A stretch of 64,000 bases of DNA, from contig NC_133903.1 of the NCBI RefSeq assembly GCF_964199755.1, positions 53,745,239 to 53,809,238 on the forward strand. The letters are read 5' to 3'. Origin of the DNA: Larus michahellis (lineage: Eukaryota > Chordata > Aves > Charadriiformes > Laridae). Below are positions 52,596 through 64,000 of this stretch, in pieces. Under the pieces are notes generated by a model. The model did not search any database and was not told where the DNA came from. It saw nothing but the letters and a program-made list of their open reading frames with translations. Both the position numbers and the translations under genes were made by a program. Numbering within the stretch: position 1 is the stretch's first letter; each line of letters starts with the position of its first letter.

Positions 52596-54299
52596 TTTTT
52601 TTCCCCAGGATTTCAAGGAAAAGTCTGTAGAGAAAATGGTGGGACTTGTTTACTCATGACCGGGTTTTTTCCCCTTTTCTTTTTTCCTGCTTTCTCTGCA
52701 CTATTTATGATCTTGCACTTGCCTCCTGTAGAGCTGGCAGGCATCCTAAGATGTACACCAAGTTCTGGGAAGGAAACAACACCATTTCTGTATAGTACCA
52801 CTGCAAGAGCTGGTCTGTTGAACCACTTTTATTTCCTCTTTTGTTCAGATTACACAAAAATCTGAGAGACACAAGATACAACAGGAGGAGACGAGAACCT
52901 TCAGTCTTCAGTTTCTCTCTTTCCTCCTTGCGTCTAATATTCCTTTTCTTGCCTCGTCCTGATATCGGCTCTTTGAAATAGTTATATATAATTTAACATT
53001 ATACAAAAGTATTGTCATATCAAACATAGTGAAATGGATTCCAAAAACACCATCTGGTATTTGGGAATGCACTGTGAGTTGGGAACGTGAGAAGAGATAT
53101 TCTTTGCCACTTTGCTTGGGACCCAGCCATTAGCAGTGTAATTGCCAAGAAAAGGTGACAGGCTTCAGGCTTAATGCAAGTGGGGTTTTTTTTTCCTCTC
53201 TCTCTTCCCCAGCCTGTTAACTCTATGAGTCCTAAACTAAATGCAAAAGGCACTGTGAGGGCAACGCGATGGCAAAAAACAATAGGTTCCCTTAAATTAA
53301 AAGGCAGGGCAGAAAGTGAAAACAGTCGCTGGGCTCCTATAAGACGACTAGAATAAGTGAAAGCGAAATAAGCTCGTTGGGAGGAGGAAAGAAAACAAGA
53401 CATGTATGCTTTAAAGCTGCAGTGTGTTACACAGAATTGTTCTCTTAAGTAGTGGATTTGTAATGATTAGAGTTTCCCAAGCTTTATCCAAAAGCTCATT
53501 TCAAAGCCATCATTAGTTTCCTCTAATCCACCCAAAATTGCAAACCGCATATTGTGAAGGTCATCCATGACCATTCTAAACCTGGTTTATTTGATGTTAT
53601 CTTGCTTCCTCCTCCGTGTCTCCATCTATCCCTTTAAGGATGGGGGGTGGGGGGAAGAGAGAAGGTTTAATAAATTAAAATCTCAGATTGATTTCTATGG
53701 GAATATTATTCTGATGTGTAAGAACCCAAAGGGCATGCATAGTACAGTTTATATAATTTCATGTAGCTAGCCTGTATGCTGCCATTGGCAGGTGTAATTC
53801 TAACAAGTTTTGCCAATATTTCTCACCTGAGAACTAGATCAAACACGAGGGAAGTAAAAACTCGGAGATATTTGAACAAGGATCAAAGTCTCTGTATTAC
53901 ATGCAGGAAGGCAAATAAACTTTGCAGCAGAGGATGAAGACAAGTGAATAACACAGAAAGGTTTTAATCTTTATCGATTTCCATCTAACATTTGAAATAC
54001 AGCCTTATATTAATTCTGAACTTAAAAAAAGGCCACATTGATTTGTTTCGGTATGTCAGAAACTGCGATGCTACAATAGATCTGCTATTAAATTATACAA
54101 AATAAAATGATTTCTGGTGGGTGTATCTAATGCTTGCCAAATTAGATGAAATGAAAGCTAACCCTCTTAGTCTAGCTGTTGTTTTTAAATATTTATGTCT
54201 TTAACAGACATTTGTGTGTGCCATGAGGGGGACTAGAAACTCCTTTGCTATCAGTCAGTTGATGTAGACATGCAAAATTCTTACAATCTCAGTAGCAGG

Positions 54300-55210
54300 C
54301 TCGAACGAAGTGTTCGTCACCGCAAGTTCTTTCCATTTATTTGAAATAAGCTTGCCGATTCACCACACTGCCGGTTTGGCTCCCGTTACTTATTTATTTA
54401 CTGCGACTGCGTTTCCCTGCAAATGAGTTCTGTATGCAAAATGTAGTCTGCAAGGTGTAGCACAGATTTTCAGCGAGGAGTTCAACCCTTCGGTGCAGAA
54501 AAGGTGGTGGCAGCCCCGTGGGTGCCAGATTGCTCGAGGGACTGAGAGAGAAGCTGCGAGCCCAGAGCTCGCCCTCTCTGCCGGCGACCAGCCGTCGTGA
54601 AACTTTGCCCTGAAACAAACACGGTAGAGCCGGGCCTTGCCAAGGCATCCGAGTGGGAAAATAAGTCAAACATCACAAAAGGAGCTTTCTGTTCTTTACG
54701 GGAGCTTGGGATTGGGGCGCAATTTTACCCCAGCCCTGCTCGACCTGACCTTCGGTGCTGTTTGCTTTCTAAAAGGCAGTGATGGTCTCTGATACATCTC
54801 ATTTGGTACCAGGTTTCTTGCTTTGAAGCGTGTCGGTTGAGGCGGTCCCCGATGCACTCAGTGTCCCAAACCCTCCTGACTAATAACCCGACCTGGGCAG
54901 CTCACAAGAAAGATAAAGTTCTGATTTCTATCTTACGAAAACAAACACTCTTTTCAGGCGAGATCCCTCTCCAACAGAGTGTGTTGTATTCCGAGTCATG
55001 TTCGGTACCTGCTGCTCCAACAGTGCTGGCTTTGGAAGCCCAGCTCTGCTCGGGATGGAGCGGTGAGGGACGCATCCGACACGTAGAATCGTGGAGGTTT
55101 TGTGTGCGTGGAAACCGAGGCCGCGCGATCGGTTCAGTGACAGGGGGACAGACCACACGCGGGATTCCTGATTCCCGCTCAAAGAATCAAGAAACAGAAA
55201 CAAAACTGGT
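54300..55210. promoter_or_regulatory. CpG-enriched patch inside intron 1
   Basis: By eye there are about 50 CpGs in roughly 0.9 kb of about 50-60% GC, near the expectation without CpG depletion. The densest part is 55081-55140 (ACACGTAGAATCGTGG... CCGAGGCCGCGCGATCGG). This is unlike the AT-rich, CpG-poor surroundings. It could be an internal promoter, an enhancer or an unmethylated island. The largest open frame in the window (54837-55295, 152 codons) overlaps it, but reverse-strand frames are also open, as expected for CpG-rich DNA, and the protein shows no recognised domain. Counts are manual. Confidence 0.5.
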
Positions 55211-55806
55211 TTGCAGTTCAATTTCTGAAGGGACGTACTCACCTATGAATACTCTCATACAAGAGATGAAGACCTTCCATACAAATGAAATGTGATAATA
55301 CTTTTTGCATTACAGTTCCTCCTGTAACAGGAATTGCACAAATTCCTTTTTGACTGTGCCTTTCTTTGACTTTTTCCTACTGAATAATCTAATGTTTCTA
55401 GAACGTATATTTTATTTAACGGTTTTAATCAACAAGCGCGTCTTCATTCAGTAAGTTAATATTACAAAAGTCTGTTTTAAGCCTCTGCTGAGCAGCCGCA
55501 GCCCCTGTGAACTAAAACCCGCTGCTGTGATCAATAGCAGCAATACTTTCATTCAGCACAATTCATTCCCCATTGGTCCCACCGTGCAGCGCGGGGCACC
55601 TCGGGGACGCTCTGGGTATGTGCAAGCTGGAGCATCCCATGCCCAGCTCAATCCCCAGGGCCCGGCCACCACGAGCCCAGGATCTGGGTCCAGTGACCCG
55701 GATGCTTTCTTGGGTGGTAAAGTGCCATCCAGCAGCTTACAGCTTTTTATCACCTTAACGGGAATGTGCCATCCACAGCAATGCAGAATTATTAGATTTT
55801 TCTCAT

Positions 55807-55880
55807 AATTTTTTGCCTTTTTTTTTTCCTCTTTTCTCATCATTTTTTCCATTTTTTTTCTCATTCCATTTTTTTCCGTA
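55807..55880 (+). repeat. T-rich low-complexity stretch
   Basis: Long T runs with short C or CTC/ATC interruptions, ending TTTTTTTCCGTAG. It accounts for the Lys/Glu/Met-rich reverse-strand frame at 55553-55903, which is not a gene. Confidence 0.8.
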
Positions 55881-58800
55881 GAGGGCTTTGCCTGTTTTTC
55901 CATATCCAGCCTATGCCAGGCTGGGGTTTTGTTTTGCTCTCCGGTGACATGATGACAAACTGCAAATGAATAATCAGAAGTACTTAGAATTAAAATGGCA
56001 AAAATATTATTAGTTGCTCCCCCAACCCTTACTCCCGCATCCCTCTCCCATTTTCCCCTCCCTCCTCTTTTGACGGCAGGCAGAAAATGCAGATGCCAAG
56101 GCAGCGGAAGATATTTTTAAGCAGGAGCATCTGGCTCCTTGGCAGACTCCACAGGCAGTTGGTTTGGTTGTTTTGGAGTTGCCTCTGGGTCTGTCACATG
56201 TTTTGGCATCTGACTGATTGTCTGGGCTGCCTCCTCTTATTTGACATATTTTTTCTTTGACTCACCTTTGATTCTGAATTGTCTCTTTATTTTCGTTTGC
56301 CAGTGAATAGCAACTTTAGCTGATCCTGGGCTTGTTTATATAGAAATAGTCCCATCACTCCCCGCCTGTGGCTCACAGGAGCGTCCTCTCTGCCCGGCCC
56401 GTGCTACCGAAGGTGCTTCCTGCGAACGCTGCTTCCTTGGGATTCGGGTCAGGCTCCGAGCACTCTCCGGGAAGGGAACTATTCCAAGGAGGAGAATTTT
56501 CCCGCATCCAAATATATGGCCAAAAGCACAGAGACATTGTTCCTGAAATATGCTGTTATCTGCGTATGGGTTTTTTTAATGTATATATATTTATAAGATT
56601 ATTTTATTGAGGGGAGGGTTTGTCTTAGTGTAGTTTTTTTAATAGATTCTGTACAGAGTATGAAAAACTACTTCAAATGACAGGTCTGTTCCCTGCCTGG
56701 AAGGCCGCTGTTTGAAAAAAAGAAGTTAGATGCTTAGCATTTTTTTTTTTATTCTGTTTTCTTAGCACAGTAAATCTCGGGTGAAGCTTAGTTTTGCGTT
56801 CAAAAAAAACTTTTTCCCCCAAATGTGGTGGCGAGGCAGTCTGGAAGCCTGTCCTTGTGACCTGCCCAGCCCGCGGAGCCGACCCGGGGATTTTACGACT
56901 GCCAGGGCAGCGAGGCGGCAGAAACAGGTGGGCTCACAGCGGGGAGCAGCAGCGAAAGCCCCACCACAAGTTCTGCTGGGATTTTTTTAGGTGGCTAAAC
57001 TAAATCTAATTAAACCAGAGCATGTTTAAGTGAGCTTCATTTAACGTGCACTTTGTATAGCTCCTCTAGTAATGACGGCAGCTCTTGGTTTTATTATTAG
57101 TGCTATCATTTTTCTGTCTTTCCTGATATTCCCAGGGATTGAATGGATTATTCATCAGAAAGGATGGGGTTGATTTTATGTTTCTAAAATGCTGGTTTGG
57201 AACTGTCCTGTGAACTCGTCCTTGCTGTGCTCAGGAGGCACCGCGGAGACTCAGAGATGAGATGTAAATCTGTGCTTTCAAGCTAAAATGAGACCATATT
57301 CCACAGAGAAAGTGTTTTTCTTTTAAGGAGAAGGCAAACAGAAGGGAGAAAAAAATGCTAGTTTTAAAATTCTTTTGTATTTTTTTGAAGGTAACCTTGT
57401 AAAAAATTGTTTTTTCACTAATCTGAAATAACGAAGGCATCATATAACTTGTACGTTATTTGGGGTTTTTTCTTAATTACACCAAACCAAATTAAAGTCA
57501 TCCAGCAAAAGGGTAGGGGAAAACATAATATGACATTTTAAAACAAAAGCGCCCGGTATGTGTTTTTCTTTGGGGCTTAAGTATTGCCTGAAACGGAAAG
57601 CTTGTCGCTCACTGACCTGTCATTTTTGCCTCAGTCAGGTACAGGTTTGGAAGCCCCGTGTATGTTATTGCTGTAAATAGTAAGGATGGCAGAGGCTAGG
57701 GAATCGACGCATGTGAAATAAAGCTATTTATTCTCAGGACAGGACATTCTGGGTGGCTGGGATACATCCTGGTCTCTTCCTCCTACCTGTACGCAGCAGG
57801 GAACTGCAGAGTAGCTCCGGAGTTAGTCTCCAGGTACCCGGAGTCCACAAACACAGAGAAAGATGACTAGAAAGATTTTAAAACATGAGAGAAACTATAT
57901 TTGCAGTTACTCTTTTGTGTGTGGAAAGGAAAAAATATTTTTGAACTGATTTTAATTCCTAAACCAGTGGCTGAAGGAGCAGGCAGGAAAAAACCACGCA
58001 TGTGAACACGCACACACACCTTACATAAAATTGCTTTTACCATCTGATCCTGCGTCTTGGCATGCCTGATTCCAGGAAAAGCCCCGGACCCCCAGATCTG
58101 TACAAGAATATTAGCAAACATTTGCACGGAGCACAATATTGCATACCAATTAAAGTGACATTCCAGCTCTCCTGTTTGCAAAAGGAAGCCTGTGAATACA
58201 GCAAGTGCCTGCGTTCGGAAATCTTAAAAAGAAAATTGCAATAAAACTAGCAAAAGCCCCAATCTACACCGTGTTTTTAAAGTCATCTTGGTATTCTAGG
58301 GAATGTGCATCATAAATTTTGAATAGATGGGATTAGCAATATCATGAAGGGGAATCCCAAAGGACCTATCTCCAACAAGGAAGGAATCTTGTAAAAGACA
58401 TTCACAATAAATCCTTTCATAGGCCTTGGCACTTGGATGTAACTCCATAGATTCCCTGTTAGGTTTTCCTATGAGGGAATAAAAAACAGGTCCTTTTGGG
58501 CTTTTGATTCTCTGAGTCGGTTTTGTGATCCGAAAGCACCATATGGGTGCTTTCACCTTTGTTTTTCAGCACCTGCAGCATTTGGCAGATACACGGCAAA
58601 GCAGGAACAGCAGCACAAAACACAATTTTACTGGGAGAGGGAGATGCAATTCTGAACTATCTGTCCTCTTGGGGCAAGCAAACAGCAGAAAGCAGCTACA
58701 GTGCTGTGCCAAACTAGTCCCGTGGGACGATGTGGTTACAATAACTAATTTTTAGAATAGCCTTGTTCATGCCACTCTAAGTCTGTGCAGCCTCGTCCAA

Positions 58801-59795
58801 CAGGAGACACGATTTTCAAGGGCACAGCTCTAAGAGTCTGAGATTGAAATCTTTGTACAGGAGTTACAGTCTTCCGACGTATTGCACTTAAAGTGAGGGG
58901 GCTTTTCTGTCCTGCCCGTGAACAGTTGATAGAATAATAGGTAAGTCTGTAAGAGCATAGTGATGCTCTTTAAAATCCCTTGGATCTTTTAATACTGGGG
59001 ACGGCACGCAGTCCCTGCAGCTGGACAGACATGTTTCTCAAGGAAACAGAAGCATCTTTAGCCCTTCTGACTTGGTCTTTTGGCTTCTGGTGAGTTAAGT
59101 CAACACACATTTTGCGCCCAGGTAACAGACTGTATTATCTTCCTATTGTTAAAAAAAATCCTTGGTCAAAATCAAGGTGTTCCAACAAATCCTTACCTAT
59201 CTAGTTGTCAGTGTTGCATTTTTTAGACTCCAGGAACCCTTCAGAGCAGGTCTGTCTGTCTTGCTGTGCCCTTTTCTGCGGTCTGTTTTACAGCAGCAAT
59301 GGGCTTTGGGTGTCTACAAGTCTGAATGAAATAAGGCTTCAAAATATATTGGGAAAAATAATGAAGTGAGCCACTTCTGCTTGGCAGGGAAGAGAAACCT
59401 TCAGTTTACCAATAGAGAAAAAGGGGGTGATTGATTTGTTCAATATTGAATACTAGCCTGGACAAGGCCGAGACTCACGCCATCACCACATCAACCCTTC
59501 TGTAGACTCTTAAGCATCTGCAAACACATTGTAAAAGACAAATGATGATCTTGACTTCTCTTCCTACTTTGACAAGATCCTTCGTGTCATGAACTTCAGT
59601 AATTTGGGAAAGGTGGTTCTTCTGTCTTTGTGTCTGAACTAGGAAGCAGATTCATCTGGTTTCTCTCAAACAAGTAGCGAGGGAAAATATAACCCTGTTT
59701 AGAAATCATTTCTCCTCAGGACACAAAGAACTGGCTAAGGTCAGAACTGGGACTGAACATTATCTAATAAATCCCCTGGAAGCTGTGGCTAAGTT

Positions 59796-59840
59796 ACGTT
59801 GGTGTCACCAACGTTGTGTCACCACGTTGGTGTCACCAAC
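59796..59840. repeat. Tandem palindrome, 28-base period
   Basis: ACGTTGGTGTCACCAACGT (59796-59814) has 9-base perfect inverted arms around one base. The first 17 bases recur exactly at 59824-59840, and a partial GTGTCACC copy lies between. This is a two-copy direct duplication of an inverted repeat. Confidence 0.8.
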
Positions 59841-61839
59841 AGGCTCTGAGCATCTTGACACTGCTTGGGAGTGCAGGGAGCAAGGTGAAAATCAGAGACT
59901 AAGGAGTCTGAGTTTTGTAAACCTTTTTCCCCCTTCAAATTGAAAGGTGACGCTGTTCCCAATCAGACTTTCCAAAACAGGGACATGGCTTGGCCACAAC
60001 TGAGATGGATTTAGTCTCCCAGAAAAGTTGTTTTCTCTGCTGCCATCTGACACAGGTGGAGCTAGTGCCAATGTAGTGAGCACAAATTACAGCCAACGTG
60101 ATGTGGAATATCTTGTGCACGGACCTGTGTAGCTGTGTAATTGCTTGGCATGTCTTTGGCCCTTCACTTGTCCCAAGTGATAGGTGTGTGAATGGGTTTA
60201 TAGGAATAATAATTCTCAAACTTACAGCCAACTCTTTTCCTCCCTCCATTACCCTGCTGGAAAAGATTTCACAGCCATTTGTGTTTGCTACAGAAGCCCG
60301 CAAAAGAGGTGAAGTTAATCAGAACTTTGGCTGTCGCTCTGCTCCTAGCAGAGGGGTTTTGGAGCTGCGTTTCCGCGTTCAGAGCAATAGAGCTTGCCTC
60401 ACATTTAAAATGAAGTAAGAAAAGAGTTGACCTGCGACAAAGAGAAAATAATGGCCTGAGATCTTTATCATCTGGAACCTAAACTGATGCACAGAACCAA
60501 ATCCATGGGCCAAAAAAAAAAGAGAAGAAAACTGAAATCACATATGAACCAGGAATAATTCTCCTCCCACCTCTCAAGGTTCACACAGAAACGTGTGAAA
60601 TTGAAAGGGCAAACCGTGGTATAAATTTCGCTCACCTGTTGTGGCGCTGAGATCAGTGATACGCTGAGGTTATGGAAACGAATCCTGGGGATTCACTGCA
60701 GAGGATAGCAAGGAATATCAGGTGCTTTGTGCATGAAGTTTAAATGAACATTGAAATATAACTCCAGAACAGGAACACAAAAGGTAGTTTAACTGTAAAA
60801 TGTGAGAAAGATTATGCTCTCCTGATGCACCACACGCTCACTTCCACAGCATCAATTGCTTTTTCTCTGCCTTGTTCATGAAGTAGATCGTATTTTTCTT
60901 TCCCACTCAGTCTTTTGATAAGGGATTTATGCCTCGGCATCCTCCCCCAAGCACCGGGAGCCCCTCCTAACAAGAGGAGAACACTGTGCTCCCTTTGCGT
61001 TTGCCCTGGGACAAGGCTCTCTCCTTCCGTAACAACTCAAGCAAGACGGAGCCAGAGGGTCGGCGAGCTCTGCAAGCCTGAACACTGCTCCGTGGGTTTG
61101 GTTTTGTGGGTTTTTGTCTAATCTATGAACTTTACATCACTTAAGCGTAGATTCTCCCTGTGGTTTAGCACAAGCAGCCAAAGGTTGAATTCATACTGTG
61201 TTCTCACAGGTGAAACTTCGCTGACTTGTGCCAAGCAATATATTCGGCATGTTCCCAGTTTACATATTAAATCTATGGGGTAGAAGTGGGCAAAAAGTAG
61301 GAAATCTCCCATTACTTATGTACAGTGAGAAATAACATTCGGTGGGTGGATACAGTTTCTTAAGGAAATGAGTTGTCTCTCCTTTGAAGGAACGTTTAAA
61401 TAGAAGGGAATAGTTTGAAATATAAACTGAACTAGAAAAATTCACTTCCCGCTTTATACCGGAAACTAGCAGTGATATTCCCCAGACAGGACATGAATAT
61501 GTTATCATTGAGTTAAAATCATTTGCACACATAGATTTTGACCTTGCTGGAGTGCAGAATCTACAGTGAACCATTTGTTCACAGAGATGGAAGAAAATAA
61601 TTGAGGTTTTTTTCAGGGTGAGGAAAATGCTTTGTAAGCAACCAAGAAGTGTGTTTTGAAAGATGAAGGTGACAATGAGCAGGAAGTTGTCAGTATTGAG
61701 ATACCATAGTGTAATTTAAAAGCGTTTCTATTGCTCATTCTTGTTTAATACGTGAAATTATACTCTTTCTTGAATTTTGCAATGTTTCAGTGCTGCACAC
61801 CCCCTTTTCTCCCTACCCAGCATTACTAAAGTCGGGGAC

Positions 61840-61935
61840 CAATCTTTATACTGTATTTGTACAGCACCTATCACAGTATGCTTCTGGGCCATTCCTCAGG
61901 CTCCTAAATGCTGTTGCAGTAAATACAAATAACAT
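61840..61935 (-). mobile_element. Ancient amniote interspersed repeat fragment, inverted
   Basis: TGTATTTGTACAGCACCTAT, CACAGTATGCTTCTGGGCC and CAGGCTCCTAAATGCTGTTG followed by AGTAAATACAAATAA match, in order, the reverse complement of a repeat frequent in turtles, crocodilians and birds (TTTGTACAGCACCTAGCACA... GGGGCTCCTAGGCACTAC). Better preserved than the copy at 24862. Family name uncertain. Confidence 0.5.
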
Positions 61936-64000
61936 CACTGAATTTCAGCATCGGTTGCAGAAGTATTTCCTCTTCCTGAGGGAAGACCTGTACTTGTCTG
62001 AATTTAAAGAACCAAGCTTTTATTTCCAGAAAGCAAACCAAATGGAAATGACAGTCTGCTTTTGGAGAACCCCATTGACCTGTAAGACCTTAGTTAGTTA
62101 ATTTTTGGCATAAAGTGAAATACTTTTCATTGTTAGTGTGCTAATGTTCCATACAGCAAGCCAAAAATTAACGCCTGGGGACTGGCTAGGAAGTTAGAAG
62201 TGTAAAACCTTCTCTTCAATAAACACCTTCCTTGGGAATTTTTGGTGAAAATGAAATGAAGGCAAAGTGGGAGACAGCGATTTTTGTACCACTGCTCTGC
62301 TTCATGTGAGTTCAGTTCTTGCCTTTCACAGAGACTCTGGGGGACTCATTTAGACTGTTTTTTCCCCGCTTTACCCACATTTAAAACATCGGAGATAACA
62401 CATCATTGCTCTGTAAGGATGCTGTGAAGGTAAAGCCAGCGGGAAGAGCAGCAGATAAATAGTGGTGTGAGCAGGTCCACCTCTGGCTGGTGTATGCTGG
62501 TACGTGTTACAGCAGTATGCAAATGTGGCAGGCCGTAAGCTTCTTTGGGTAGCAACCCTTTCAGTATATTTGCATAATTGAGTTAAACTGAGAATGTCAA
62601 TAAATTATATAGATGCTGTGCAACGTATTGTTGAAATCAGCTGAAATGCGGCTCAACAGTTGTAACAGAAAGTTGAGATTTTCACATTTTCTTTGCATGA
62701 GGGGAGTTATGAAGGACTCACAGACTTCAGTCAGACAGGGCTGAAAAGATTGTCCTTTGAAATGGACTGTCCTAAAATCATGTTATCCCGTAACAGGATT
62801 ATCCATGGAAAGACAGAGGATTGATACCTTCATCCTATAAAATGATGGCCTTAAAATATCTCCCCTTGTTAAACTGCTAGCCATCTTTAGGGCAAAGAAG
62901 TGATGAGTCAGCTCCTTCACAAATTGCTGTGGTTTTGCAGCAAGAAGCATCTGCAAGACCTGGGCTGATGAGTTATAACGCACCTTTGTCACGCTGGAGC
63001 ACTTCTGAGCTCCCTCTGTAGTAATTTGCTCTCCTTTAAAGGCATGCGAGCCCAAGCAGCCCCGCTCAGCCAGCGCTATGGAAGTGACTGTGTCACTCCA
63101 GCTATGCCGTGCCTGCAGCCTGCGCTCCGGTGATTGACGGATCCTCGAGATCCATCGTGACCTCGCTGTTCATGTCAATGGGCATCCTGTAGGAAACCCC
63201 AGGGCTTCTGTCACACTGACACCCTCACAAGCCCATCACAAGTTTCGTGTTGCAAGTACTTTTCTTTGAAGCTACAGTTCCTCTTTATTTAGTCTTCCCC
63301 AAGTACCTTCGGTATTGCATCAGCAAATACACCACCCCGCAATCTTAGTTGTTAGCGCACCACGAGGCAGTGGAACAACAGGGCTTTGCAAATCAGCAAC
63401 GGTATTTCTGAACTCTTTTAACTGTTGTCGTTCTATTTCTGACCTTGATTACTACAAATTTATCTTCAATATACTCCCAGCCTCTCTCCAGAATCATGTT
63501 AGTAATAACAGCAGGTTTAGGGAAGCGGGAGATTCACCTACAGCGTTTCTAGCCCAAACTCTGTACGTGGGACAAAGCGTCTTGATGCACTAGACACGGA
63601 GCATGCCACTTAATAAGGAGTTCAGGACAGAGCAGAACAAACAGGAGCTGGTGTCCTAAGCACAGGCTGAGAATTACCACTGCAAAGTAGGTTGTGCCAC
63701 CGGAAACTATGAAGAAGTAGCAAAGTTCAAGTAGAGCGAGTGGTGTCACAGAAACAAGAAATTATTTCTTGGGCTCACTGGGACTTCTGACCTCCTACAC
63801 AGCTCCGCTGCGGTCACTGAGCCAGGCTTCCAAGGACACCTTCCCCGTGACTCCAGAGCGTTTCCTTCTCACTCCCCCGTCTCTGCCCCAGCTTCGTTGC
63901 TCTCCTCCGCTGGCAGCAATCCAGGTGAAATTGTGCATTCTTCCCTCTCACAACTGATAAATGCAGAGAAGCATTTTACTTCATTTTTGAATGGTTTCAG

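Larger units (their letters stand above)
39221..54299. other. Intron 1 of the NFI gene, first part
   Basis: AT-rich non-coding DNA downstream of the donor at 38519. Beyond the repeats listed, 43850-44300 has a modest rise in GC and CpG. The 136-codon frame at 44896-45306 shows no known domain. The NFI DNA-binding exon (DEFHPF...) was looked for and not found. Confidence 0.6.
55211..64000. other. Intron 1 of the NFI gene, second part, to the window end
   Basis: No exon recognised and no DNA-binding-domain exon present, so the intron runs past the window. GC-richer pockets occur at 55560-55710, 56370-56470 and 56840-56960. The stretch 56090-56340 looks like non-repetitive complex sequence and may be a conserved element, which is untested. 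Confidence 0.55.

Noticed and set aside
54837..55295. Longest open frame, 152 codons
   Set aside because: No recognised domain, overlapping reverse-strand frames are also open, and CpG/GC-rich composition explains the lack of stops. Kept only as part of the CpG-patch finding.
55553..55903. 116-codon reverse-strand frame starting with a Lys/Met-rich segment
   Set aside because: Its N-terminal part is the T-rich low-complexity stretch read backwards, and the rest has no known domain.
1..64000. Prokaryotic systems (operons, CRISPR arrays, insertion sequences) or an endogenous retrovirus
   Set aside because: There are no evenly spaced direct repeats, no long compact ORFs, and no LTR pairs or gag/pol-like frames. 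The CR1 and MIR remnants and the spliced exon show vertebrate nuclear DNA.

Overview
This is vertebrate nuclear DNA, very probably from a bird. The clearest sign is two CR1 LINE 3' ends: one at 18342-18452, with the typical 3' octamer array, and an older inverted piece at 2446-2534. There is also an ancient inverted MIR/CORE-SINE at 8210-8425 and several worn amniote-type palindromic repeats. No bacterial or viral gene organisation is visible. No ORF is long enough, or has convincing enough composition, to be an intronless gene.

The one gene segment I can identify is a short coding first exon on the + strand at 38423-38518. It has 32 codons and ends in WQLCYDISARTWWM directly before a consensus splice donor (ATG|GTGAGT). 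I recognise it as the alternative N-terminus of a Nuclear Factor I transcription factor, most likely NFIA. In that isoform this peptide replaces the short MYSP... start and is spliced to the exon that begins DEFHPF (DNA-binding domain). The DNA-binding exon is not seen in the remaining 25.5 kb, so the first intron is longer than about 25.4 kb.

Layout: 1-36.8 kb is AT-rich, gene-free DNA upstream of the exon, with few recognisable mobile elements. About 36.8-39.3 kb is a promoter/first-exon zone with more CpG, a poly(A) plus GA purine tract, a cluster of upstream ATGs and the exon. From 38.5 kb to the end is intron 1, containing a (CT)n tract (41.2 kb), an alternating purine-pyrimidine tract (48.9 kb), a CpG-enriched patch (54.3-55.2 kb) and a tandem palindrome (59.8 kb).

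I found no new multi-gene system. The points most worth following are the upstream-ATG architecture of the NFI exon, the CpG-enriched intronic patch, and the low load of recognisable mobile elements, which would suit a developmental regulatory domain.
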